In this document: piece after piece, positions 6,977 to 13,151 of the stretch
Layout: the number at the start of each line of letters is the position of its first letter
Position numbering within the stretch: the stretch's first letter is position 1
Source: SFLA01 sp964485815
Lineage (GTDB): Bacteria; Bacillota; Clostridia; Oscillospirales; CAG-382
Reading direction: 5' to 3'
Assembly: GCA_964485815.1 (NCBI GenBank)
Contig: CAZAJX010000035.1
Span: 1-17,470 of the forward strand
DNA: 17,470 nt
Program-made: the position numbers and the translations under genes
Notes under the pieces: model-generated
What the model was told of the DNA's origin: nothing
The model's database searches: none
Seen by the model: only the letters and a program-made list of their open reading frames with translations

Positions 6977-7828
6977 TTATACCAACGTATCCAAAGTTAT
7001 TTTGCCTATTTTTCCTCCGCGGAATTCGTCCAGAATAGTAGCGGCACAGCGTTCTTCGTTAATTTCGCCATTTCTTATGAGCATTCCGCGCTTTCTGCCG
7101 ATCTTTTCGAATATTTCAAAATCCATATCCTCATCGGTAAAGGAGATGTTATATCTTTCCGCAAGAAGAGAAGGATATTTATCTCTCAAAATTCCGCAAA
7201 GCTTTACGGAAAGGGTGAGAGTATCCAAGATCTCATCTCTTATGGCGCCGGTGCAGGCAAGGTTAATGCCAACCTGCTGGTCATCAAATTTGTGCCAAAG
7301 CAGACCGGGAGTATCAAGCAGGTCGATACCGTAAGGGGATGCTATCCATTTAAGATTGCGGGTAACACCGGGTCTGTCCTCCGCCACAGCCTTGCTTGTT
7401 TTGGTAAAGCTGTTTATAAAGGTGGATTTACCCACGTTGGTAACACCCACCACCATAGCGCGGAGAGTAATTGTCATACCCTTGCTTGCGGCTCTCTCCA
7501 GCTTTTCAGCCATAAGCGCACGGAGCTTGGGGGCAACGGAATTTATATTAAGTCCCGTTTTGCAATCTATGGGAATAACCGTTCTTCCCTCGGCACGCAG
7601 CTTTTCCACCCACGCCTTTGTCTGTTCTTCATCGGCGAGGGAGCATTTGTTTATTAAAGTGAGCCTCGGCTTTTGGGGAAAAAGCTCTTTTATATCCGGG
7701 TTTTGTGATGAATAGGGCACGCGTGCGTCAAGAAGCTCTATAACTCCGTCGGTCATAGAGGACATTTCCTTTAACTGCCGCTTGGCTTTCGCCATATGCC
7801 CGGGGTACCATACTATAGGGTCTGCCAT
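6977..7828 (-). CDS. rbgA: Ribosome biogenesis GTPase RbgA (YlqF)
   Basis: A circularly permuted GTPase needed for late assembly of the 50S subunit. Motifs occur in permuted order, numbered from the ATG at 7828: G4 region NKCS (60-63), G5 region DCKTG (88-92), G1 P-loop GVTNVGKST (128-136), G2 RPGVTR and G3 DTPG. The N-terminal WYPGHMAKAKRQL segment is diagnostic of RbgA. The start at 7828 is chosen because GGTGG sits just upstream and the conserved N-terminus begins there; a longer frame to 7858 would run into lepB. G4 reads N-K-C-S, where the consensus NKxD has an aspartate that reads the guanine base. It lies 1 base after lepB and 3 bases before rnhB. Confidence 0.95.
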   Translation of the reverse strand: MADPIVWYPGHMAKAKRQLKEMSSMTDGVIELLDARVPYSSQNPDIKELFPQKPRLTLINKCSLADEEQTKAWVEKLRAEGRTVIPIDCKTGLNINSVAPKLRALMAEKLERAASKGMTITLRAMVVGVTNVGKSTFINSFTKTSKAVAEDRPGVTRNLKWIASPYGIDLLDTPGLLWHKFDDQQVGINLACTGAIRDEILDTLTLSVKLCGILRDKYPSLLAERYNISFTDEDMDFEIFEKIGRKRGMLIRNGEINEERCAATILDEFRGGKIGKITLDTLV

Positions 7829-7829
7829 A

Positions 7830-8435
7830 TTAATCCACCGCTCCGAAATCCGGCGCAAGTCTTACTATAACTCTGCCGATAATGTAGTGCTCGTCCAAAC
7901 AGCCCAGCACGCGGCTGTCTGTGGAATCGTTGCGGTTATCTCCCATAACGTAGACCTGTCCTTCGGGTACTGTGAATTCCCCGTCGTAAAAGGCGGCGTA
8001 ATGCATATCGCCGTCCCTGCGCCAGACATAGTCCTCCTCCAAAAGCTCGCCGTCAACGTAGACCTCCCATTTCTCGAAGTCTATCTTCACGGTCTGCCCC
8101 TCGGTGGCGATAACACGCTTTATATAGGGCTTGTTCTGCCCCTCAATGTATATTACAACTATATCTCCCGTTTTGGGGGTATAATTAAGGTTCGATATTA
8201 TAAGCTTATCCTCGTTGTGGAGGGTGTTCATCATGGAATTTCCGTCCACGGTGACGTAGCGGAACACGAACACGAACAGTACGATCATAAGCGCCAGCGC
8301 GAAACAAAAGGTTTCGATCCAATCGTACAATTCACCGAAAAAAGTTTTCTTCTTTTTCTTGGGCGCGCTTTCGGCTGTGTTTTCGACTGTGCTTTCTATC
8401 TCCTCGGGAATGTTTACAGAGGTGTTTTCTTCCAT
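7830..8435 (-). CDS. lepB: Signal peptidase I
   Basis: Membrane-bound protease that removes signal peptides from exported proteins. 201 residues: a charged cytoplasmic N-terminus rich in Glu and then Lys (1-30), one membrane segment (about 40-58), and the catalytic domain outside. The Ser/Lys dyad is S67 (DGNSMMNTL) and K106 (YIKRVIATEGQ). The downstream box VMGDNRNDSTDSR is also intact. Single membrane anchor and size match the Gram-positive SipS type. The RBS GAGGT lies 9 bases before the ATG. It sits between rplS and rbgA, a frequent arrangement in Firmicutes. Confidence 0.96.
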   Translation of the reverse strand: MEENTSVNIPEEIESTVENTAESAPKKKKKTFFGELYDWIETFCFALALMIVLFVFVFRYVTVDGNSMMNTLHNEDKLIISNLNYTPKTGDIVVIYIEGQNKPYIKRVIATEGQTVKIDFEKWEVYVDGELLEEDYVWRRDGDMHYAAFYDGEFTVPEGQVYVMGDNRNDSTDSRVLGCLDEHYIIGRVIVRLAPDFGAVD

Positions 8436-8490
8436 ATCGTTTTACCTCGTCAAAAAAACTTTACGCTTTGTTCAAATGGGGTTAAAGAAG

Positions 8491-8514
8491 AAAAGTGTCA
8501 GTTCCCTGACACTT
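8491..8514 (-). terminator. Hairpin between rplS and lepB, probable partial terminator
   Basis: A 9-base perfect stem (8493-8501 with 8506-8514) and a 4-base loop are followed on the minus strand by a T-rich but interrupted run (TTTTCTTCTTT). No promoter is evident between it and lepB, so it probably lets part of the transcripts through. That would set higher expression of rplS than of the downstream genes. Confidence 0.6.
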
Positions 8515-8526
8515 AATTCCGCAAAT

Positions 8527-8868
8527 TTAGATCTGTTCTTTAACCTTAGCTGCCTTACCAACACGGTCACGCAGATAGTAGAGCTTAGCTCTGCGAACCT
8601 TACCATGGCGAACAACTTCAACCTTGAGCACGTTGGGGGAATGGAGAGGGAAGGTCTTCTCGGTACCAACGCCGTAGGAAACACGACGTACGGTAAAGGT
8701 TTCGGAAATACCGCCGTTCTTCTTCGCAATAACAGTGCCCTCAAAAAGCTGAGTTCTAACTCTGGTGCCTTCAACTATACGGTTGTGAACTCTAACGGTA
8801 TCACCAACGTTAAAGGAAGGAACCTCAGTCTTGAGCTGCTCGTCAGTAAAAGCTTTCAACATATCCAT
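8527..8868 (-). CDS. rplS: 50S ribosomal protein L19
   Basis: A 113-residue protein matching L19: MDMLKAFTDEQLK at the start, PSFNVGDTVRVH, EGTRVRTQLFEGTVIAKK, ETFTVRRVSYGVGTEKTFPLHSP and the basic C-terminus RRAKLYYLRDR. L19 sits at the interface of the ribosomal subunits. The start at 8868 is fixed by AGGAGG located 9 bases upstream; the frame is open further to 8961, but that part runs through the leader and into the promoter. First gene of the operon reaching to thrC. Confidence 0.97.
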   Translation of the reverse strand: MDMLKAFTDEQLKTEVPSFNVGDTVRVHNRIVEGTRVRTQLFEGTVIAKKNGGISETFTVRRVSYGVGTEKTFPLHSPNVLKVEVVRHGKVRRAKLYYLRDRVGKAAKVKEQI

Positions 8869-8911
8869 AAAGCTTTTCCTCCTTTTAATAATCCAAAAAT
8901 AATAAAAGTTA

Positions 8912-8945
8912 CAGGCGTTCTTGCCGAGCCGCAGAGGACCGCCCG
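8912..8945 (-). promoter_or_regulatory. Structured 5' leader of rplS (possible L19 autoregulatory element)
   Basis: Within the ~85-base leader, CGGGCG and CGCCTG pair at the base of a hairpin about 34 bases long (including one G-U pair). A U-rich run follows on the minus strand. Many Firmicutes rplS genes have a small L19-binding leader. I see the hairpin, but I have not matched it to the known consensus. Confidence 0.4.
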
Positions 8946-8960
8946 GTTTCTTGACACGCA

Positions 8961-8989
8961 ATTATATCACGCTTTTTCCGTAAAATCAA
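8961..8989 (-). promoter_or_regulatory. Sigma-A promoter of the rplS-thrC operon
   Basis: Read on the minus strand: TTGATT (8989-8984), a 17-base spacer, then TATAAT (8966-8961). Transcription should begin near 8954, giving a leader of about 85 bases before the rplS ATG. Confidence 0.82.
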
Positions 8990-9330
8990 GTGTTTTTTAA
9001 TATTTTTTGTAAAAATCTTGTTTGTTTTTTGTATACAAATTTCACGCGCGAATTTCTACATATCGTATAATTGAAATAAACCTTATGCCATGGTAAAATA
9101 AATATGCGGTAGTGTGTTTTTGCTTTTTAAAAAAATTCATTTTATTGTAACCAAACGCTGTTTTTGAAAGTATTATATATGAGGGCTTAAATGAGCCAAA
9201 AACAATATGAGAAAATTTTTATGTAAAGTTCAAATTTGTTGTAAAATTTTATAGACATTTTGCCTGTTTCGGACACTTATATGTTGAGAGGGTAATATCC
9301 CTTTACTACTTAAACGGGAGGAAATCGTCC
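8990..9330. other. AT-rich intergenic region, no gene seen
   Basis: About 340 bases that are visibly richer in A/T than the flanking genes, with homopolymer runs of A and T and stop codons in all frames. TATAAT-like words occur near 9067 and 9171, but none has a convincing -35 box at the right distance. A promoter for the plus-strand lipoprotein must lie here, but I cannot place it. No RNA gene or long inverted repeat was recognised. Confidence 0.6.
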
Positions 9331-9433
9331 ATGAAAAACAAACTGCCGATTATTTTCTTCTTTGATTTTCCTCTGCTCTTACGCTAATGCCGCCCTTTTG
9401 GGCACAACTGTAGAGCAAAAACAAATTTATTAA
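9331..9433 (+). pseudogene. Possible frameshifted signal-peptide ORF or short leader peptide
   Basis: A good ribosome binding site (GGGAGG at 9316-9321) precedes ATG 9331, which begins MKNKLPIIFFF and stops after 18 residues at 9387. One base over, the frame continues with LIFLCSYANAALLG and ends at a TAA at 9431-9433. Joining the two frames by a single-base change would give a ~34-residue peptide looking like a complete signal peptide with an ANA cleavage site. It could be a decayed gene remnant or a real 18-residue leader peptide of the lipoprotein gene 17 bases further on. The evidence is only compositional. Confidence 0.3.
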
Positions 9434-9450
9434 TTAAAAGGAGTATTTAT

Positions 9451-10434
9451 ATGAAACTAATTAAATTAACAAGTGTTTTACTTTGTTTTCTTGTGGTTGC
9501 GGCTATGTTTGCGGGATGTGATACTCCCGAAGAGCGCAAGTCCGATACAAATTCGAAAGATTCTCTTTTACACACCTCCGAAGATATATCCGAAACCGTT
9601 TCCGAAGAAGCGTCCGAAGAAGTTTCCGAACAACTAACCTTTATCATTGAAGAACGCTTTGAGATTGGCGATGTTATTCTTGATTTGGAAGAAGAGATAT
9701 ACCGTGATGATGAATGGATATATAAACTTTCGGATTCAAGAAGCGAGTTTTTAATAGTTGTATATTCCGACGGAACTGAGCAGGGCATAAAAGAGGCTCT
9801 TGCTGAAGGAAATATAACCCTTGATGATCTCGATGATTTTGGGATAAAATACGGCAAGCAATCAATTCGGGAAATGGAAGAAAATCTGGAAAACAGACAA
9901 GACCAAATTGACGATGATTCAAATGAAGTGTCATCACCTGTGAAAAACGAAGCTGCCTCTTGGGGTGCGGAGGAAGATTGGGATTTTTTTAAAGGCTGGA
10001 AGGTACACGGCGAATTCGAGCCGCTTCTTGTAAACGCGGTGGAAGAGCAGCACCCTCACTATGACAATTTGTTCAAAGCCATTATGGAAACGCACGAACA
10101 AAAAGGATATGAGGTTTTAATTCATGTGCAGATAACGGCTTTTGCCCTTGAAGAAGCAAAACTGCAATATCCTTTTACCGAGAATGCGAAGCAAATTGAC
10201 GCGCAAGAGCTTCTTTGTTGGTTTGAAGCCGGAAACATTCCCGTTAAGTACGAAAACGGCGTGTTGCACGGCGATATTTCATATAACGATATGAAAAAGA
10301 TCATAGAATACGGCAAAGAAGCGGGATACCAGTTGTTTTTCATCAATCGCGGTGTCGAACCTTCTGCAGTCAAAGACTGCATAGAGGGGAAAATCCTTTT
10401 TGAATGTCCTTTTTGTGATAACGACGAGAATTAA
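9451..10434 (+). CDS. Lipoprotein of unknown function
   Basis: A 327-residue predicted lipoprotein: basic start, hydrophobic core, lipobox F-A-G-C with lipidated C23. A negatively charged linker with a four-residue repeat (SEDI, SETV, SEEA, SEEV, SE at 43-60) leads to the outer domain. I do not recognise that domain. A first part around 62-145 contains VVYSDGTEQGIKEALAEG followed by TLDDL. A second acidic linker (about 150-175) separates it from a C-terminal region with alternating helices and strands, ending in ECPFC. The start is supported by AAAGGAG about 8 bases upstream. The coding sequence looks more AT-rich than the housekeeping genes nearby and the gene stands alone between two minus-strand operons, which suggests accessory or transferred DNA. 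Membrane-anchored outside location is the only function-related inference. Confidence 0.82.
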   Translation: MKLIKLTSVLLCFLVVAAMFAGCDTPEERKSDTNSKDSLLHTSEDISETVSEEASEEVSEQLTFIIEERFEIGDVILDLEEEIYRDDEWIYKLSDSRSEFLIVVYSDGTEQGIKEALAEGNITLDDLDDFGIKYGKQSIREMEENLENRQDQIDDDSNEVSSPVKNEAASWGAEEDWDFFKGWKVHGEFEPLLVNAVEEQHPHYDNLFKAIMETHEQKGYEVLIHVQITAFALEEAKLQYPFTENAKQIDAQELLCWFEAGNIPVKYENGVLHGDISYNDMKKIIEYGKEAGYQLFFINRGVEPSAVKDCIEGKILFECPFCDNDEN

Positions 10435-10445
10435 AATGTTTCGGT

Positions 10446-10483
10446 ACATCAAAAGCTCCCGATTTTTCGGGAGCTTTTGGTGT
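10446..10483. terminator. Strong bidirectional terminator
   Basis: A stem of about 17 pairs (10446-10462 with 10467-10483; central 12 pairs perfect, AAAAGCTCCCGA and its complement) around a TTTT loop. The A- and T-rich ends of the stem serve as the T-tract in either direction. It separates the convergent lipoprotein and dehydrogenase genes. Confidence 0.88.
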
Positions 10484-10489
10484 GTAAGT

Positions 10490-11191
10490 TTATATTATTC
10501 CGCCGTTTACGTCAAGAACGGCTCCTGTGATATATGACGCTTTTTCGGAGACGAGGAAATACACCGCCTCTGCCACGTCCTCGGCTCTGCCAAGGCGTTC
10601 AAGGGGGATGCTGTCAACGATATCGTTTACGTCCGCAACGGAAAGGTGGGCGTTCATATCCGTATCGATCACACCGGGGCAAACGCAGTTAACGCGGATA
10701 TCGGAAGGACCGACCTCCTTTGCCAACGCCTTGGTGAAGGCGATCACCGCACCCTTTGCGGCGGAATAATCCACCTCACAGCTTCCGCCGGTTTCTCCCC
10801 ACATAGAGGAAAGGTTTATAATGCATCCGCTTTTGCGGCGTATCATCCCCGGAAGCACGGCACGGGAGCAGTTGAGCACACCGAAAAGGTCTGTGCCGTA
10901 AAGGGCTTTTTCCTGCTCCTCCGTAACCGCATCAAAGGGTGAAACCAGAGAAACTCCCGCGTTGTTTACAAGGCAGTCTATATGAAGGTCCGATATGGCT
11001 TCAAATACCGCTTTTCTGTCGGATACGTCAAAGGGTAAGATCACGCTGTCCGGAATATCCTTTTGTATATCTTTCAGCATTTCCACATTGTGGCGGCAGT
11101 TAAGGTAGACCTTCCAGCCGTTTTCGCCGAATATTCTTGCGCAGGCTTCGCCTATCCCGCGGGATGCGCCGGTTATGAGTACGGTTTTCAT
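10490..11191 (-). CDS. Short-chain dehydrogenase/reductase, FabG-like
   Basis: A 233-residue classical SDR. The cofactor motif is TGASRGIG (7-14); R33 after the second strand favours NADPH. NNAG is at 76-79. The catalytic residues are S129, Y142 and K146 (YSAAK). The C-terminal VNCVCPGVIDTDM and YITGAVLDVNGG are typical of 3-oxoacyl-ACP reductases (FabG). The fourth tetrad residue, usually Asn about 28 residues before the Ser, is Asp101 here (TDLFGVL). No fatty-acid genes are nearby, so it may act on another 3-keto compound. Ribosome binding site GAGGT lies 8 bases upstream. It follows the RNase J gene after 14 bases and is probably co-transcribed with it. Confidence 0.9.
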   Translation of the reverse strand: MKTVLITGASRGIGEACARIFGENGWKVYLNCRHNVEMLKDIQKDIPDSVILPFDVSDRKAVFEAISDLHIDCLVNNAGVSLVSPFDAVTEEQEKALYGTDLFGVLNCSRAVLPGMIRRKSGCIINLSSMWGETGGSCEVDYSAAKGAVIAFTKALAKEVGPSDIRVNCVCPGVIDTDMNAHLSVADVNDIVDSIPLERLGRAEDVAEAVYFLVSEKASYITGAVLDVNGGII

Positions 11192-11205
11192 TTTTTAAAC
11201 CTCTG

Positions 11206-12933
11206 TCAGTATATTTCAGATTCAGTAAAGACCGGAAGCACTATAGGCTTCTTTTTGGTCTTGCTGTAAATATAAGAGGAAAGGGAGGTCTTTACCCGTT
11301 CCTTTAAAGCAAACATATCGGGTTTGCCGTTATATACGAATTTACGTATGATCTCCGCCGCCTTGTCGGTAAGCTCCTCGAGAAGCACCTCGTTTTCCTT
11401 TGCATATACAAATCCGCGGGTGATTATCTCGGGTCCCGCTGTCATTTCCAGAACGGTAAAGTCTACCGTAGCGGATACTACTATAACGCCGTCTTCTGCC
11501 AACTGCAGTCTGTCCTTCAAAACCGTGGCGCCGATATCGCCCACGCCGTATCCGTCAACCAGAACCTGCTCGGCGGGAACACTGCCTCCTGCGGCAAGAC
11601 CCCGCTTGCCTACTTCGATGATCTTCCCGTTTTCGGGAATCATTATATTTTTGCTCTTCATACCCATTTCGCGGGCAAGAGATGCGTGAGCGCACAAATG
11701 CTTGTATTCGCCGTGAAGGGGAATAAAGAATTCGGGCTTGGTAAGGGCGTGCATCAGCTTCAATTCTTCTCTGCAGGCGTGTCCCGAAACGTGTACGCTT
11801 TCCTCGGTGTCCACGGTCATTACCTCAACACCCAGCTTGTAAAGTCCGTTTACGATGTTTCCGATCAATTTTTCATTACCCGGAATAGCGGATGCGGACA
11901 GCACCACCAGATCGTTTGCGCCCAGTGAAATAAGGGAATGCTCCCCGTTTGCCATACGGTAAAGACCGCTCATACGTTCGCCCTGACTTCCCGTGGTGAG
12001 GAGGGTGAGCTGGCTGTCCTTGTAAAGACGCATTTCCGCAGGGTCGATAATCGTTCCCTCGGGCACGGACATATATCCCAATTCCGTTGCGGCTTTAAGC
12101 ACGTTGAGCATACTTCTTCCCGTAACGGCAACCTTTCTTCCGTATTTCACCGCCGCGTTAATAACCTGCTGTATGCGGTGAACGTTGGAGGAAAAGGTGG
12201 CGATAACTATACGCTTTTCACAGCCGTAAAACAGCTTGTCAAAGGACATTCCCACAACGCTTTCGGAGGGGGTATAGCCTTCTCGCTCCGCATTGGTGGA
12301 ATCTGCCATAAGCAGTTTTATTCCCTTGTGTCCCAACGCCGCCAAGCGGTAAAGATCTATGGGCTCGTCGCCTTCCGTGGGGGTAAGGTCTATTTTAAAA
12401 TCGCCTGTGTGGATAACTCTTCCCACGGGGGTGGTCACGCACAGCGCCACCGCATCGGGAATAGAGTGGTTTACTTTGATAAATTCAACTTCAAAGGCGT
12501 TTCCGAAAATTACGGTTTCACCGGGAAAAACCTCGCGCAGGTCGGGATTTTTAATGCCGTGCTCCGCCAGCTTCAGGCGGAGTATGCCCAAGGTGAGAGG
12601 GGTACCGTATACGGGCACGTCCACCTGCTTGAGCAGATAAGGTACCGCGCCTATATGGTCCTCGTGTCCGTGAGTGAGTATAAGTCCGCAGAATTTATCG
12701 GGGTTACGCAGAATATAGGTGAAATCGGGTATGACAAGGTCAACACCGGGCATATCGTCCTCGGGAAAAGCGACACCGCAGTCAACTGCGATAATATCTT
12801 CGCCGTGCTCAAGCAGGGTCATATTCATACCGATCCCGTCAACACCGCCCAGAGGAATTATTTTAAGCTTTGTGCCTTTTTCCGTCTTTTTTACTTCTTT
12901 TTTGGCTGTTTCTTTTCCTTTTTTCTTAGCCAT
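11206..12933 (-). CDS. rnj: Ribonuclease J
   Basis: Metallo-beta-lactamase/beta-CASP ribonuclease with 5'-3' exonuclease and endonuclease activity, central to mRNA decay and RNA maturation in Firmicutes. 575 residues. After a lysine-rich N-terminal tail (1-24) come LGGVDGIGMN, the zinc motif H88-x-H90-x-D92-H93 (THGHEDHIG), H156 (VNHSIPD) and D178 (HTGDFKID). Then follow the beta-CASP region with DSTNAE and the ligand FIPLHGEYKHL. A C-terminal domain follows, as in RNase J1/J2. All catalytic ligands appear intact, unlike many J2 proteins. Ribosome binding site AAAGGA before ATG 12933. The lysine-rich tail is an extension that may bind RNA or the ribosome (inference). Whether the cell has a second paralogue cannot be seen here. 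Confidence 0.95.
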   Translation of the reverse strand: MAKKKGKETAKKEVKKTEKGTKLKIIPLGGVDGIGMNMTLLEHGEDIIAVDCGVAFPEDDMPGVDLVIPDFTYILRNPDKFCGLILTHGHEDHIGAVPYLLKQVDVPVYGTPLTLGILRLKLAEHGIKNPDLREVFPGETVIFGNAFEVEFIKVNHSIPDAVALCVTTPVGRVIHTGDFKIDLTPTEGDEPIDLYRLAALGHKGIKLLMADSTNAEREGYTPSESVVGMSFDKLFYGCEKRIVIATFSSNVHRIQQVINAAVKYGRKVAVTGRSMLNVLKAATELGYMSVPEGTIIDPAEMRLYKDSQLTLLTTGSQGERMSGLYRMANGEHSLISLGANDLVVLSASAIPGNEKLIGNIVNGLYKLGVEVMTVDTEESVHVSGHACREELKLMHALTKPEFFIPLHGEYKHLCAHASLAREMGMKSKNIMIPENGKIIEVGKRGLAAGGSVPAEQVLVDGYGVGDIGATVLKDRLQLAEDGVIVVSATVDFTVLEMTAGPEIITRGFVYAKENEVLLEELTDKAAEIIRKFVYNGKPDMFALKERVKTSLSSYIYSKTKKKPIVLPVFTESEIY

Positions 12934-12970
12934 TATTTATCCTTTCTCAAACAAAAAATATGTATGTGCA

Positions 12971-12984
12971 ACGCCCTTGGGCGT
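12971..12984 (-). promoter_or_regulatory. Short hairpin in the RNase J leader
   Basis: ACGCC and GGCGT pair around a 4-base loop, about 37 bases upstream of the rnj start codon and inside its predicted 5' leader. It is small but GC-rich in otherwise AT-rich DNA. It may protect the mRNA 5' region; no T-run follows, so it is not a terminator. Confidence 0.35.
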
Positions 12985-13009
12985 AAAGTTCTAAAAATTA
13001 CCTTTATAT

Positions 13010-13038
13010 ATTATGAAGCAAAACAGTTGTTTTGTCAA
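13010..13038 (-). promoter_or_regulatory. Sigma-A promoter of rnj and the dehydrogenase
   Basis: Minus strand: TTGACA (13038-13033), a 17-base spacer, then CATAAT (13015-13010). A perfect -35 box and a one-mismatch -10 box. The leader to the rnj ATG would be about 70 bases. Confidence 0.78.
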
Positions 13039-13079
13039 GTTGATTTTACTGTGCATACAATGTATTAACGGCTAAACCC

Positions 13080-13108
13080 TTGACAAAACCAATTTTTCCG
13101 TATATTAT
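13080..13108 (+). promoter_or_regulatory. Sigma-A promoter of murA
   Basis: TTGACA (13080-13085), a 17-base spacer, then TATTAT (13103-13108), 43 bases before the murA start. It is divergent from the rnj promoter, with 41 bases between the two -35 boxes. Confidence 0.78.
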
Positions 13109-13151
13109 ATTATAGAGTATTTATGAAAACGTATCCGAAAGGTGTATATAA

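Noticed and set aside
7829..7858. Ten-residue N-terminal extension of rbgA into lepB
   Set aside because: The ribosome binding site and the conserved MADPIVWYPGHM start place translation at 7828.
8869..8961. 31-residue N-terminal extension of rplS
   Set aside because: It covers the leader and ends in the -10 box of the promoter; AGGAGG sits directly before the L19 start at 8868.
9055..9075. TATAAT-like word as promoter of the orphan lipoprotein
   Set aside because: No acceptable -35 box at 16-18 bases upstream, and it would leave a leader of nearly 380 bases.
12971..12984. The ACGCC/GGCGT palindrome as a terminator between divergent genes
   Set aside because: No T-run follows on either strand and it lies in the rnj leader, so it is listed only as a leader hairpin.
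11938..13068. A 376-codon open frame antisense to the RNase J gene, running through the divergent promoters
   Set aside because: It would code across the rnj and murA promoters and has no ribosome binding site; it is a shadow frame.
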